The notes: generated by a model not told the origin, from the sequence alone. Positions 1 to 9,892 are shown, counted from the stretch's first letter. The stretch: DNA of 46,552 bases from Candidatus Methanimicrococcus odontotermitis (GCA_031286065.1 JAITUZ010000004.1:1-46552), one strand, 5' to 3'. Numbers and translations are program-made.

Positions 1-405
1 ATCGGCTTCCGTGTTCTCAAATTGGATGACAGTAACATGAAAGATGTTTATTTTGCGGCAAGCGCGTATAAACAAAGTCAGCTTTTCGAAATGGAATCCA
101 ATATCAAAGGAGATCGTACTGATATGGATTTGCTTTACGGCTGTCTGCTGGATTGGGGGTTACCGCTCTCCATGCTGCATACGCATGAAAAAATTGACGG
201 TGTGACGGTTCATACTTACAACAATGGTGATTTAATGGCGTGTTTCGCTGAAAAAATGAGTGAAGCGACTGTTAAAGAGATTGCCAAGCGTCAGCCTTCG
301 CGCGTTGTGTTCAGAGACAGCAGCTTTTCAAGCAGTCCCGAGAAAATCAATGTTGAAGAAATCTTTAAGTTAATGGCACCCAAAACAGCTGTCAAAGTGA
401 TTTGA
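1..405 (+). CDS. mod: Type III restriction-modification methyltransferase Mod, C-terminal end (partial)
   Basis: The reading frame is open from the first base, so this is the last 134 residues of a longer protein. The opening residues (GFRVLKLDDSNMKDVYF) resemble the stretch in type III adenine methyltransferases that leads into the C-terminal specificity-related region. The catalytic DPPY and SAM-binding motifs would lie to the left of the window, so activity cannot be judged. It ends in TGA, and the type III endonuclease/helicase gene begins 83 bp later on the same strand, the usual mod-res order. Mod recognises and methylates DNA and is needed with Res for cleavage. The identification rests on the neighbour as much as on the sequence itself. 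Confidence 0.8.
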   Translation: MGFRVLKLDDSNMKDVYFAASAYKQSQLFEMESNIKGDRTDMDLLYGCLLDWGLPLSMLHTHEKIDGVTVHTYNNGDLMACFAEKMSEATVKEIAKRQPSRVVFRDSSFSSSPEKINVEEIFKLMAPKTAVKVI

Positions 406-488
406 AATAAAAATGGATTTGAGCCGTTTATTATAAACGGAAAAACAAGATAATGGTTAAAGCGATTTGAATAAAAGGTGAATTTTAG

Positions 489-3400
489 ATGAAAATCCAA
501 TTTAAACACCAAAAATTTCAGGCGGATGCGGCAAAGGCGGTTTGTGACGTTTTCACGGGACAGCCTTATCTGACGCCGACTTATATGATGGATAAAGGAA
601 TTCTTCCCAAAGGCCAAACAACATTTGACAAGGAGACGGAGTTTACGGGTTTTGGGAATCAGCAGATTGTGCCGCAATTGAATGATTCTTTGATTTTGGA
701 AAATATTCGTAAAATCCAGAAAAATTTTCAGATTGATCCGTCAAAAGAATTGGAAGGGCATTACAACCTGACAGTTGAAATGGAAACGGGCATCGGCAAA
801 ACTTACACTTACATTAAAACAATGCATGAGCTCAACAAACATTACGGCTGGAGCAAATTCATCATCGTCGTTCCAAGCGTTGCCATACGCGAAGGCGTTT
901 ACAAATCCTTCCAAATGACGGAAGATCATTTTGCCGAAGAATACAGCAAAAAAATCCGCTGCTTTATTTATAGTTCGGCTCAATTGACTGAAATCGACAG
1001 ATTCGCGTCCGACAGCGCAATCAATGTCATGATTATTAATTCTCAGGCGTTTAATGCAAGAGGCAAAGATGCTCGCCGCATTCATATGAAATTAGACGAA
1101 TTCAGAAGCCGCAGGCCGATTGATATTCTCGCCAAAACAAATCCGATTTTAATTATTGATGAACCGCAATCCGTTGAAGGAAAAGCAACAAAAGACGGTT
1201 TAAAAGAGTTCAATCCGATGATCACGCTTCGATATTCCGCAACGCACAAAAAAGACAGTGTTTACAATATGATTTATCGGCTTGATGCAATGGAAGCTTA
1301 CAACAAAAAGCTGGTCAAAAAAATATCCGTTAAAGGAATTACAGTGACAGGAGGAACGGCAACCGATGGGTACGTTTATTTGGAGAGCATTAATCTTTCA
1401 AAAGGAAATCCAACGGCAACAATTGAATTTGAAATTAAAGGCAAGAACAGTGTTCGCAGAGAACGGCGCACTGTCAGTGAAAACTATAATTTGTATCCCA
1501 ATTCCGGTGAATTGGATGAATACAAACACGGATACACAGTTTTGAGAATTGACGGCAGGGACAGTTCTATCGAATTTACAAATGGCATTAAATTATTTGC
1601 AGGCGACATAATCGGTTCTGTCAATGAAGAACAATTGGGGCGAATCCAAATCCGTGAGACCATTCTTTCTCATCTCGAACGCGAGAAACAACTTTTCTAT
1701 AAAGGCATTAAGGTTCTTTCTCTTTTCTTCATTGATGAAGTCGCCAAATATAAACAATACAACGAAGCCGGACAATCCTTGAACGGGGAATATGCCGGCA
1801 TATTTGAAGAAGAATATGAATCAATCGTTGACCGGTTTATCAGCGAGGCAAAAGATTCCGGATATGCCGAATATCTGAAAACATCCATTGTTACTGATAT
1901 ACATGCCGGCTATTTTTCAATTGACAAAAAAAGCAATCGTATGATTGACAGTAAACTCGGCGACCGAAAAGAGAAGACTTCTGATGATATCGACGCTTAT
2001 GATTTAATTATGAAAAACAAAGAACAACTGCTTGACCGGAACGAATCCGTTCGGTTTATTTTCTCTCATTCGGCTCTTCGGGAAGGTTGGGACAATCCGA
2101 ATGTTTTCCAAATATGTACTTTAAAACAAAGTGGCAGCGATGTTCGAAAACGGCAGGAGGTTGGCCGCGGTCTTCGCCTTTCTGTAAATCAAAATGGGGA
2201 ACGGATGGATACAAACGTATTGGGTGAAGATGTTCATAATATTAATGTCCTGACGGTTATCGCCAATGAAAGTTATGAATCATTTACCAAAGGAATTCAA
2301 AGCGAAATTGCAGAAGCCGTTGCTGATCGTCCGCAAGCCGTGACAGTTGATTTGTTTAAAAATCAAACGTTTGAAAATACTGCCGGTGAAAAACTAACGG
2401 TTGATTTCGAACTTGCTCAAAATATTTATGAGAGCCTGGTTGCAAACAAGTACATTAAAAAAGGTGTTTTGACGGATCAGTATTTTGAACACAAGAAGAA
2501 CAGTGCCGTCGTCCTTGATGAAGAGATTGCCGAATTCAAAGCATCAATAATTTCTGTTTTAGATTCGATTTATGACAGCCGCACTTTGCAGTTTGAAGAC
2601 GCGCGGAAAAACAACGTTGAATTAAAACCAAACGCTGACAAGCTGAGCAGTAAAGAATTTAAAGTCCTTTGGTCGAAAATCAATTCAAAATCGGTGTATG
2701 TCGTTGATTTTGATGAGCAGGAACTTATTGATAAAGCCATATCGGCATTGAATCGAAATCTCCATGTTTCTCAGGTTTTCTTTAATGTTGAAAGCGGCAG
2801 CATGGCTGACATAAAAGCCAAAGAGCAGCTTTTAGACGGCACCGCGTTTGCTCGCGAAACCCGAGAAACATATAAAGTAAAAGCGGCTGTGAATTCCTCT
2901 GTTAAATATGATTTAGTCGGAAAAATCGTTTCGGAGACCGGACTCACCAGAAAAGCGGTTGTCGGCATTCTGCAGGGAATCAATCACTCTGCCTTTGATC
3001 AATTCGTTTACAATCCGGAAGAATTCATTATCCAGGCCTCAAATCAGATCAATGAACAAAAAGCATCGGTCATCATTCAGCACATCGCTTACAATAAAAT
3101 CGACTCTGTATATGATACGGTCATTTTTACGGAACCGACTTTGAAAGGGCAGCTTGGTAAAAATGCGGTGAAAACGAAAAAACACTTGTATGACCATCTT
3201 CTCTATGATTCTGAAAATGAACGTATTTTTGCCGAAAATATTGATGTCAGCAGTGAAGTTGCCGTTTATGTTAAATTGCCGAAAGGCTTTTACATCAATA
3301 CGCCCGTCGGGAAATATAATCCGGATTGGTCTATTGCTTTCCACGAGGGAAAAGTAAAGCATGTTTATTTTGTCGCTGAAACGAAAGGATCATTATCTTC

Positions 3401-3548
3401 ATTGCAGCTTCGTGACATCGAAAAAGCAAAAATTCATTGCGCTCGCGAACATTTCAAAGCCATCAGCACCGGTTCTGTTGTTTATGGCGTGATTGATAAT
3501 TATGAAACATTGATGAATGAAGTTTTGATGAACGCTGTCATGCAATGA
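489..3548 (+). CDS. res: Type III restriction enzyme Res subunit (SF2 helicase-endonuclease)
   Basis: A 1019-residue protein, a normal length for Res. A Walker A-like motif (ETGIGKT) is at about residues 97-104, the DEAD-type Walker B (IIDEP) near 222, and an SF2 motif VI-like GRGLRL near 558. A PD-(D/E)xK nuclease centre is visible near 943-964, as NPDW followed by VAETKG. Together with Mod it translocates on DNA and cleaves unmethylated DNA after meeting a second complex in opposite orientation. The ATG follows an AAGGTG-like Shine-Dalgarno sequence. All recognisable catalytic motifs are intact and no frameshift is seen, so the system may be active if mod is complete. Confidence 0.95.
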   Translation: MKIQFKHQKFQADAAKAVCDVFTGQPYLTPTYMMDKGILPKGQTTFDKETEFTGFGNQQIVPQLNDSLILENIRKIQKNFQIDPSKELEGHYNLTVEMETGIGKTYTYIKTMHELNKHYGWSKFIIVVPSVAIREGVYKSFQMTEDHFAEEYSKKIRCFIYSSAQLTEIDRFASDSAINVMIINSQAFNARGKDARRIHMKLDEFRSRRPIDILAKTNPILIIDEPQSVEGKATKDGLKEFNPMITLRYSATHKKDSVYNMIYRLDAMEAYNKKLVKKISVKGITVTGGTATDGYVYLESINLSKGNPTATIEFEIKGKNSVRRERRTVSENYNLYPNSGELDEYKHGYTVLRIDGRDSSIEFTNGIKLFAGDIIGSVNEEQLGRIQIRETILSHLEREKQLFYKGIKVLSLFFIDEVAKYKQYNEAGQSLNGEYAGIFEEEYESIVDRFISEAKDSGYAEYLKTSIVTDIHAGYFSIDKKSNRMIDSKLGDRKEKTSDDIDAYDLIMKNKEQLLDRNESVRFIFSHSALREGWDNPNVFQICTLKQSGSDVRKRQEVGRGLRLSVNQNGERMDTNVLGEDVHNINVLTVIANESYESFTKGIQSEIAEAVADRPQAVTVDLFKNQTFENTAGEKLTVDFELAQNIYESLVANKYIKKGVLTDQYFEHKKNSAVVLDEEIAEFKASIISVLDSIYDSRTLQFEDARKNNVELKPNADKLSSKEFKVLWSKINSKSVYVVDFDEQELIDKAISALNRNLHVSQVFFNVESGSMADIKAKEQLLDGTAFARETRETYKVKAAVNSSVKYDLVGKIVSETGLTRKAVVGILQGINHSAFDQFVYNPEEFIIQASNQINEQKASVIIQHIAYNKIDSVYDTVIFTEPTLKGQLGKNAVKTKKHLYDHLLYDSENERIFAENIDVSSEVAVYVKLPKGFYINTPVGKYNPDWSIAFHEGKVKHVYFVAETKGSLSSLQLRDIEKAKIHCAREHFKAISTGSVVYGVIDNYETLMNEVLMNAVMQ

Positions 3549-3620
3549 AATAAAAACCGTCATCTTTATAGAATATTTCAGGAACTTATTTTATAAAAAT
3601 AATGTTCCATCCTTTCCCAT

Positions 3621-4046
3621 TCAATTTTTAATTCCCTGAGCGACGCCTTCCGGAACCATATGTTCGGCAAGCTTCAATTTCTTTTCTTCCGGAATCGGCG
3701 TTGTCGCGCCCGCTTTGAAGTCATAGTGAACGACAACGGCTCTTCCGTATGTGCAAAGGCGTCCTTCCTGCCGGGCTTCATGATATACCGTAAATGATTT
3801 TGTGCCGATTTTTTCAATGTAAGTCCGGAGTTCAACATCAAATTCAAAAAAAAGTTCGCCGACGAAGTTGAAATCCGTGTATGCCATAATCAGCGGCCAA
3901 ACATCGTGAGATAAATTCAAGTTCGGTTCGAATATGCGGAAAATCGGATTTCTTGCCATTTCAAACCAGCGGGCCAGGACGGTGTTGTTGATATGGCCGA
4001 GTCCGTCCACTTCTCCGAAACTCGGAGTCACTGTTGCTGTAAACAT
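3621..4046 (-). CDS. Acyl-CoA thioesterase, hotdog fold (4-hydroxybenzoyl-CoA thioesterase/YbgC-like)
   Basis: A 141-residue hotdog-fold protein. The N-terminal part reads FGEVDGLGHINNTVLARWFEMAR, matching the family pattern D-x-x-G-H-V/I-N-N-x-x-Y/x-x-x-x-E, where the Asp is the catalytic residue of the 4-hydroxybenzoyl-CoA thioesterase-like group. The substrate cannot be told. I chose the ATG at 4046 rather than one 13 codons upstream because the shorter form begins directly at the family start. A TTTAAAT box at 4072-4078 on this strand puts the transcription start almost on that ATG, suggesting a leaderless mRNA. It is divergent from the citramalate/isopropylmalate synthase gene. Confidence 0.85.
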   Translation of the reverse strand: MFTATVTPSFGEVDGLGHINNTVLARWFEMARNPIFRIFEPNLNLSHDVWPLIMAYTDFNFVGELFFEFDVELRTYIEKIGTKSFTVYHEARQEGRLCTYGRAVVVHYDFKAGATTPIPEEKKLKLAEHMVPEGVAQGIKN

Positions 4047-4165
4047 GGTCGTTCTAATTATATATATTCTATTTAAATCTATCACTCAGACTGTCCATCC
4101 ACAACGATTTTCATGTTTTCTTCTGTCATGATAAACCGTGATGGATGTATGAAAATGTATTTAAC

Positions 4166-4173
4166 ATATAAAC
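4166..4173 (+). promoter_or_regulatory. TATA box candidate for the citramalate/isopropylmalate synthase gene
   Basis: ATATAAAC lies in the AT-rich intergenic region. It would place the transcription start near 4195 and give a leader of about 60 nt before the gene. This is the best match I see here; no experimental support. Confidence 0.4.
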
Positions 4174-4258
4174 GGTTTTTCAGTTTGTCTCTTTTTTATC
4201 GCTGAGTCATGAAATCAGCGGCGGAGACAATCTGTACCTACTATAAAAAGAGGGGATT

Positions 4259-5752
4259 ATATTATTCGAACATTTACGCTTCCTTGATACGACGCTCCGC
4301 GACGGTGAACAAACGCCGGGCGTGGCGCTCTCGACAGATGACAAATTGAAAATAGCAGTCGCTTTGGATGATTTGGGCGTTCACATTATTGAAGCGGGAT
4401 CCGCCGTCACGTCCGAAGGAGAGCGTACGGCCATTAAAGCGGTTGCTGGTCTCGGACTGAATGCGGAAATCTGCAGTTATTGCAGAATGCGCACATCTGA
4501 TATTGATTTGGCTCTTGAATGTGACGTTGATTCGGTTCATCTTGTTGTTCCGTCTTCCAATCTTCATATTGAAACAAAATTGAAGAAGGATATACGCAGT
4601 CGGCAGGACCGAGACGATGTCCTTCAAATGGCCGGCGAGGCGGCGGAATACGCGAAATCGCATGGCTTAATCGTTGAATTCAGCGCGGAAGACGCGTCGC
4701 GCGCGGATTTCAAGTTTTTGAAGGAACTTTATGCAAGCGGTGTCGCTCACGGCGCGGACCGTCTCTGCTACTGCGACACGGTCGGCATGCTGACACCTGA
4801 AAAGACGTTTAACATTTTTTCAGAGCTTGCGTTTGCCGCGGGCGCGCCTGTCAGTATTCACTGCCACAACGACTTTGGGCTGGCCGTCGCGAATACGGTT
4901 GCCGCTTTCCGCGCGGGCGCCGCCGAAGGCCATTTGACAATTAACGGCATTGGGGAGCGCAGCGGAAATGCCGCGTTGGAAGAAGTCGTTGTCCAGCTGG
5001 AGCACCTCTACGGCGTTCATACGGGCATTAAAACCGAAAATTTGTATCAAGTTTCAAGATTGGTCAGCCGTTTGACAAACATTCCGGTCGCTCCGAATAA
5101 AGCTCTTGTCGGCGGCAATTCTTTTACGCACGAAGCCGGAATCCATGTCCACGACCTTGTTAAAAATACGGCGTCGTATGAACCGATAATGCCGGAATTT
5201 GTCGGCAGGACCCGCCGCGTCGTTCTCGGAAAACACGCGGGCGCCAGTTCCATCGAACTCGCGCTGGCCGAACTTCGGCTGAACGCCAATCCGGCGCAGA
5301 AACAGGAAATATTTAAGCGCGTCAAAGAACTCGGAGACAGCGGTCATCACGTGACGGACGCTGATTTACAAACAATCGCGGAATCCGTTTTGGAGATCCA
5401 CTGTGAGCCGACGGTGAAATTAAAGTCGTTTACGGCGGTTTCCGGCAGGCCCGCCATTCCGATGGCTTCCGTTATTTTAGAAGTCGGCGGCAAAGAGGCG
5501 GTCTGCGTTGACACGGGCGACGGTCCGGTTGACGCGGCGATTCGATCCATTCAGCGCGCGGTCGCTTCTGTCGGCGATATTATTTTAGAAGAGTATCATG
5601 TCGACTCCATCACGGGCGGAACGGACGCTTTGGTTGAAGTTACGGTTAAAATGTCCAAAGACGGTAAATCCATTACCGCCCGCGGCGCCCGAACCGACAT
5701 CATCGAAGCGTCGGTCGAAGCGGTTATTAACGGCATGAATCGGCTTGTTTGA
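4259..5752 (+). CDS. (R)-citramalate synthase or 2-isopropylmalate synthase (LeuA/CimA family), probable ATA start
   Basis: About 497 residues with a DRE-TIM barrel and a C-terminal LeuA dimerisation/allosteric domain. It condenses acetyl-CoA with pyruvate (CimA) or 2-oxoisovalerate (LeuA); I cannot fix the substrate from sequence. The family motif [15 protein letters not shown] is near residues 6-20, and the metal-binding HCHNDFG and NGIGERSGN motifs are present. The first conventional start, GTG at 4322, would cut off the whole DTTLRDGEQ active-site motif, so translation must begin upstream. The frame is open from a stop at 4244-4246 and holds only ATT (4256) and ATA (4259) as possible initiators. 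GAGG at 4250-4253 lies 5 nt before the ATA. It precedes ilvBNC, which fits branched-chain amino acid synthesis and a route to isoleucine or leucine. Confidence 0.88.
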   Translation: MLFEHLRFLDTTLRDGEQTPGVALSTDDKLKIAVALDDLGVHIIEAGSAVTSEGERTAIKAVAGLGLNAEICSYCRMRTSDIDLALECDVDSVHLVVPSSNLHIETKLKKDIRSRQDRDDVLQMAGEAAEYAKSHGLIVEFSAEDASRADFKFLKELYASGVAHGADRLCYCDTVGMLTPEKTFNIFSELAFAAGAPVSIHCHNDFGLAVANTVAAFRAGAAEGHLTINGIGERSGNAALEEVVVQLEHLYGVHTGIKTENLYQVSRLVSRLTNIPVAPNKALVGGNSFTHEAGIHVHDLVKNTASYEPIMPEFVGRTRRVVLGKHAGASSIELALAELRLNANPAQKQEIFKRVKELGDSGHHVTDADLQTIAESVLEIHCEPTVKLKSFTAVSGRPAIPMASVILEVGGKEAVCVDTGDGPVDAAIRSIQRAVASVGDIILEEYHVDSITGGTDALVEVTVKMSKDGKSITARGARTDIIEASVEAVINGMNRLV

Positions 5753-5791
5753 GTCGTCTTGTTTGAGCCGCGGAACTGTTTCAAATGCAAG

Positions 5792-5816
5792 GCCGTTTTT
5801 TAAAACGGCTTTTTTG
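5792..5816 (+). terminator. Hairpin with T-run after the citramalate/isopropylmalate synthase gene
   Basis: GCCGTTTT, a TT loop and AAAACGGC, followed by six T. It lies 40 bp after the stop codon. Archaea often need only the T-run, but the inverted repeat is perfect. Confidence 0.6.
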
Positions 5817-5928
5817 ATTTTTCAAGTCTCCATTGTTCACTTTTCCGCGTTCCTGAAACAAGCATTAAATATCATGCCTTAATATTCTGTCAGGAAAATA
5901 TGTGCTGTTTCCACTTTGAATCGGCAGA

Positions 5929-5938
5929 GATATAAAAT
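5929..5938 (+). promoter_or_regulatory. TATA box candidate for ilvBN
   Basis: GATATAAAAT about 100 bp before the chosen ilvB start. It predicts transcription from near 5960, so a TTG in frame at 5948 would lie upstream of the mRNA start. This supports the internal ATG as the true start. Confidence 0.45.
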
Positions 5939-6028
5939 AAACAACAATTGCAAATCATTCGTTCAATCAAGAACTATTCAGAAAAGAATCAAGCCGGCGT
6001 TCCGGCTGAAAAGGAGATGCTGTTTTTA

Positions 6029-7741
6029 ATGACAAAAAATTCCGCGGAGCAGATGAACGGCGCAAAAGCGTTCATCGAATCTCTCAAAAAAGAAGGCGTA
6101 GACACCATATTCGGATATCCGGGCGGCGTTTTACTTCACATTTATGACGAGATTTACGATTGCGACTTGCGGCATATTCTTGTTCGCCACGAACAAGCGG
6201 CTGCGCACGCTGCTGACGGTTATGCCCGCGCGACAGGTAAAACAGGCGTCTGTCTCGCGACATCCGGGCCGGGCGCCACGAATCTGGTGACGGGTATTGC
6301 GACCGCTCATATGGATTCTATTCCTATTGTCGCTTTCACCGGCCAAGTCACCAGTTCTCTCATCGGAAATGACGCGTTCCAAGAGGCGAACATTACGGGA
6401 ATCACGCTTCCGATTACCAAGCACAATTATCTCGTTCAGAAAGCGGAAGACATTCCAAAAAGCATTAAGGAAGCTTTCTATATCGCGTCAACCGGCCGAG
6501 CCGGTCCGGTTCTCGTTGACATTACTAAAGACGCGACCATCAATGAATTGAAGTTTTCTTATCCCGACAAAGTCGAGCTGCGCAGTTACAAGCCGACGAT
6601 GAAAGGCAATTCTAAACAAATTCAAAACGCGGCAGCCATGATCGTCAAAGCCAAAAAACCCGTCATTTACGCGGGCGGCGGCGTGATCGCAGCCAACGCG
6701 TCTTCCGAGTTATATAAACTGGCGGAGCTCGTCAGCGCGCCGGTCACAACCACGTTAATGGGCATGGGCGCGTTTCCGATGGACCATCCGCTTTTCATCG
6801 GCATGCCCGGCATGCACGGTACAAAATACGCCAACTTCAGCATTCAGGATTCCGACTTGCTTATCGCCGTCGGCGTCCGTTTCGATGATCGGGTGACCAG
6901 CAAGCTTTCGTCTTTCGCTTCCGGCGCGAAAATCATTCATATTGATGTCGATCCCGCTGAAATTTCCAAAAATATGGCGGTTGACCTGCCGATTGTCGGT
7001 GACGCCAAATTCGTTTTAGAAGATCTGATCCCGGCGGTTTCGGAAAAAATCATTTCAGGCAAAACAGCCGACTGGGTTAAACGTGTCGGCCAGTGGAAAA
7101 AAGAATATCCGCTCGCTTACAAAGATGACGGCACCTCGATTAAGCCGCAGTTTGTGATTGAGACGCTGTGCGAAGTCGCGCCTGACGCGATTGTCGCGAC
7201 AGAAGTCGGACAGCATCAGATGTGGACGGCTCACTATTTTAAATTTAAAAAGCCGCGCAAACTCATCACTTCCGGCGGTCTCGGAACGATGGGCTACGGT
7301 CTTCCGGCGGCGATGGGCGCAAAAGCCGGTTGCCCCGATCAAGTCGTTTTCGATGTCGCAGGCGACGGCTCGTTCCAGATGAATTCGCAGGAACTCGCGA
7401 CGCTCGTCACCAATGATATTCCGGTGATTTCCGTTATTTTGAATAACGGCTATCTCGGAATGGTCCGCCAGTGGCAGGAACTTTTCTACGACTGCCATTA
7501 TTCTCATACCGATATCATTGACAGCGTCGACTTTGTCAAGCTTGCCGAAGCTTACGGCGCGCTCGGTCTGCGCGTTGAGAAGAAATCCGAACTCAAAGAA
7601 GCGGTGCAGACGGCCATTCAATCCGGCCGGCCGGCTGTTATTGATGTTCGCGTTGACCGCGGCGAGAACGTTTTCCCGATGGTTCCGGCCGGCGCGTCTA
7701 TCAATGAACTGATCGATGAAAGAAAATACGGAGGCATCTGA
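6029..7741 (+). CDS. ilvB: Acetolactate synthase, large (catalytic) subunit
   Basis: A 570-residue thiamine-diphosphate enzyme. It makes 2-acetolactate (valine/leucine) or 2-aceto-2-hydroxybutyrate (isoleucine) from pyruvate. The N-terminal domain has the FGYPGG motif and the catalytic Glu in LVRHEQAAAHAADGYARATG. The C-terminal domain holds the ThDP motif GDGSFQMNSQELATLVTNDIP followed by the asparagines of LNNGYLGMVRQWQ. The frame extends upstream to a TTG at 5948. I prefer the ATG at 6029 (MTKNSAEQMNGAKAFIESL) because an AAGGAG lies at 6011-6016 and homologs begin at MNGAKA. The stop is one base before the ATG of ilvN, whose Shine-Dalgarno sequence is inside this gene, so the two are co-translated. 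Confidence 0.96.
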   Translation: MTKNSAEQMNGAKAFIESLKKEGVDTIFGYPGGVLLHIYDEIYDCDLRHILVRHEQAAAHAADGYARATGKTGVCLATSGPGATNLVTGIATAHMDSIPIVAFTGQVTSSLIGNDAFQEANITGITLPITKHNYLVQKAEDIPKSIKEAFYIASTGRAGPVLVDITKDATINELKFSYPDKVELRSYKPTMKGNSKQIQNAAAMIVKAKKPVIYAGGGVIAANASSELYKLAELVSAPVTTTLMGMGAFPMDHPLFIGMPGMHGTKYANFSIQDSDLLIAVGVRFDDRVTSKLSSFASGAKIIHIDVDPAEISKNMAVDLPIVGDAKFVLEDLIPAVSEKIISGKTADWVKRVGQWKKEYPLAYKDDGTSIKPQFVIETLCEVAPDAIVATEVGQHQMWTAHYFKFKKPRKLITSGGLGTMGYGLPAAMGAKAGCPDQVVFDVAGDGSFQMNSQELATLVTNDIPVISVILNNGYLGMVRQWQELFYDCHYSHTDIIDSVDFVKLAEAYGALGLRVEKKSELKEAVQTAIQSGRPAVIDVRVDRGENVFPMVPAGASINELIDERKYGGI

Positions 7742-7742
7742 A

Positions 7743-8252
7743 ATGACGGATATACAATCTCATACGCTTTCTATTTTGGTTGAAAACCATTACGGTGTTC
7801 TGACGCGTGTCGCCGCGCTTTTCGCGCGCCGCGGCTACAACATCGACAGTCTGGCGGTCGGAAGGACGGAAGACCCCGATGTTTCCAGAATGACGATTGT
7901 CGTTTACGGCGATGACGCTGTTATCGAGCAAGTCATCAAACAGCTTTACAAACTGATTGAAGTCATTAAAGTCATTGATTTGAGCCAAGAAGAATATGTT
8001 GACCGCGAACTCGCGCTGATTAAAGTCGCCGCGACATCTGAAACGCGCGCCGAAATTCTTCAAATCGTTGAAATTTTCCGCGCCAAGGTCGTTGACGTCG
8101 GCTCCGGCACGATGATGATTGAAATCACGGGCGGCAGCGAAAAAATTTCAGCGATGGAAAAGCTTCTGCGTCCATTCGGCATTAAAGAACTGGCGCGTAC
8201 CGGCAAAGTCGGTCTTTTGAGAGGACCCAAAGACACCGCCAAAGAAAAATAA
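7743..8252 (+). CDS. ilvN: Acetolactate synthase, small (regulatory) subunit
   Basis: A 169-residue protein with an N-terminal ACT domain (HTLSILVENHYGVLTRVAALFARRGYNI) and the conserved C-terminal small-subunit domain. It activates the large subunit and usually carries valine feedback inhibition. The ATG at 7743 follows GGAGG within the end of ilvB, with one base between the genes. An in-frame ATG at 7716 inside ilvB is ignored because it lacks this ribosome site and adds residues not seen in the family. Confidence 0.96.
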   Translation: MTDIQSHTLSILVENHYGVLTRVAALFARRGYNIDSLAVGRTEDPDVSRMTIVVYGDDAVIEQVIKQLYKLIEVIKVIDLSQEEYVDRELALIKVAATSETRAEILQIVEIFRAKVVDVGSGTMMIEITGGSEKISAMEKLLRPFGIKELARTGKVGLLRGPKDTAKEK

Positions 8253-8361
8253 TTCGGAAAATGAATCGAAAGCTTAATGAGTTTTCATCATTTTTTATTT
8301 TTATTTCTTTTTGAAATTCCGTTTTGTTCATAATTTATTATTCATTATCAGGAGTCATAAT

Positions 8362-9369
8362 ATGGCACAAATGTACTACGACAAAGACGCAGATTTGAAT
8401 GTATTGAAAGGAAAAAAGATCGCCGTCATCGGTTACGGAAGTCAGGGACACGCGCAGGCGATGAACTTGAGAGATTCCGGCCTTGACGTGGTCATCGGGT
8501 TGAGAAAAGGCGGCCGCAGCTGGAAAAAGGCTGAAGCGGACGGCATGAAAGTCATGGAAGTTCCGGATGCCGTTAAATCCGCCGACATCGTTCATATTTT
8601 GGCTCCCGATGAAGCTCAGTCTAAACTTTATTACGCCGAAATCGAGCCGAATTTGAAACAAGGCGCAGCGCTTTCTTTTTCACACGGCTTCAACATCCAT
8701 TACAATCAGATCATGCCGCGCGCTGATTTGGATGTTTTTTTGGTTGCGCCCAAAAGCCCGGGACACATTGTGAGAAGAACATTTTCTGAAGGTATCGGCG
8801 TTCCCGGACTCGTTGCCGTTTATCAGGACAAAAGCGGCAGCGCCAAGAAAATCGGCCTCGCATTCGCGAAAGGTGTCGGCTGTACGCGCGCCGGCGTTTA
8901 TGAAACCACTTTCAGAGAAGAAACCGAAACCGATTTGTTCGGCGAACAGGTGGACTTGTGCGGCGGCGCCGCCAGTTTAATGAAAGCGGCTTTTGATATT
9001 TTGGTTGAAGCGGGCTACCAGCCTGAAATGGCTTACTTTGAAACCGTTCATGAACTGAAGCTGATTGTTGACCTCATTCACGAAGGGGGTCTTGAAAAAA
9101 TGTGGTTCTCCGTTTCCAATACGGCTGAATACGGCGGCATGACTGTCGGTCCGCGCGTGATCAACGCCGAATCCGAAGACGCCATGTATGAAGCTCTTGA
9201 ACGTATCCAAAACGGCGAATTCGCGAAAGAATTCATTTTAGAAGGCATGCTCAATCATCCGGTTTTAAAAGCCATGGAACGCCACGAAAGTGAACTTGAA
9301 ATTGAAATCGTCGGCAAGGAAATCAGATCCAAAATCCCGTGGCTCAATAAAGGAATTGATGACGATTAA
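8362..9369 (+). CDS. ilvC: Ketol-acid reductoisomerase (NADP+)
   Basis: A 335-residue class I enzyme. It isomerises and reduces acetolactate or acetohydroxybutyrate, the step after IlvBN. The nucleotide-binding motif is [18 protein letters not shown] near residues 22-39. The catalytic region holds metal ligands in the [13 protein letters not shown] segment and the family-typical [12 protein letters not shown]. The ATG follows CAGGAG (8349-8354), so the longer frame from 8311 is rejected. A 109-bp AT-rich gap separates it from ilvN; it may be in the same operon or have its own promoter. Confidence 0.97.
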   Translation: MAQMYYDKDADLNVLKGKKIAVIGYGSQGHAQAMNLRDSGLDVVIGLRKGGRSWKKAEADGMKVMEVPDAVKSADIVHILAPDEAQSKLYYAEIEPNLKQGAALSFSHGFNIHYNQIMPRADLDVFLVAPKSPGHIVRRTFSEGIGVPGLVAVYQDKSGSAKKIGLAFAKGVGCTRAGVYETTFREETETDLFGEQVDLCGGAASLMKAAFDILVEAGYQPEMAYFETVHELKLIVDLIHEGGLEKMWFSVSNTAEYGGMTVGPRVINAESEDAMYEALERIQNGEFAKEFILEGMLNHPVLKAMERHESELEIEIVGKEIRSKIPWLNKGIDDD

Positions 9370-9383
9370 TTTCGTCATTCCTC

Positions 9384-9410
9384 TTTTATTTTATTTTATT
9401 TTATTTTATT
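9384..9410. repeat. TTTTA microsatellite (about five units)
   Basis: Tandem TTTTA units just after ilvC. In archaea T-rich tracts act as transcription terminators, so this may serve as the ilvC terminator. Confidence 0.7.
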
Positions 9411-9570
9411 TCTATATTTTTCGATAACGGCTGATTACTTTCACCGCGTTCCGCGTCTTTATATGTTTTTATGACTTATACTGTTTTAAAATCTGCATTA
9501 AAAAGCGAGTATTGCCGGTAACGGCATTGTATTTTTAATTCGGATTTATTCAAATAAAAGAGTGAAAACT

Positions 9571-9858
9571 ATGGAAGCACCGAAATTCTCTGAATACACA
9601 GTATTTTGCCAATGCTGCGGCATGCCGATGGATGATGCGGACGAACTGAAAGGAACAGAAGCCGACGGAAACAAAAGCGACGACTATTGTGCTTATTGTT
9701 ACAAAGACGGCGCGTTTACGGCGCCCGGCGCGACAATGGAGGAAATGATTGAGTTATGTGTTCCGCACATGGTTTCCGACAACGAAGGCATGACTGAAGA
9801 AACCGCCCGCGAAATGATGCGAAAATTTTTCCCCGAATTGAAGCGCTGGAAAAAATAA
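9571..9858 (+). CDS. Small zinc-ribbon protein (putative zinc ribbon, PF12674-like)
   Basis: A 95-residue protein with two cysteine pairs, CQCC at about residues 11-14 and CAYC at about 38-41, in the pattern FCQCCGMPM...DDYCAYCYKDG. This matches the short putative zinc-ribbon family common in bacteria and methanogens, whose role is unknown. The rest is a helical Met- and Glu-rich tail. The ATG at 9571 is preferred over a GTG three codons earlier; the ribosome site (GAGTG) is weak. The gene is followed by a hairpin terminator and faces the minus-strand zinc-ribbon membrane genes. Confidence 0.8.
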   Translation: MEAPKFSEYTVFCQCCGMPMDDADELKGTEADGNKSDDYCAYCYKDGAFTAPGATMEEMIELCVPHMVSDNEGMTEETAREMMRKFFPELKRWKK

Positions 9859-9861
9859 GTT

Positions 9862-9892
9862 ATGAAGACCCGACTCCGGTCTTCATCTTTTT
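9862..9892. terminator. Bidirectional hairpin terminator between convergent genes
   Basis: ATGAAGACC and GGTCTTCAT form a perfect 9-bp stem with a 7-nt loop, then CTTTTTT. It sits between two converging genes 33 bp apart. Confidence 0.75.

Noticed and set aside
1-3548. Mobile island boundary around the type III R-M locus
   Set aside because: R-M loci move often, but no integrase, attachment repeat or tRNA border is visible here.
4322-4330. GTG at 4322 as start of the citramalate/isopropylmalate synthase
   Set aside because: It would remove the DTTLRDGEQ active-site motif, and there is no ribosome site before it.
5054-5350. Long antisense frames inside the synthase, ilvB, CDC48 and other genes
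   Set aside because: They are shadows of real genes, without ribosome sites or recognisable domains.
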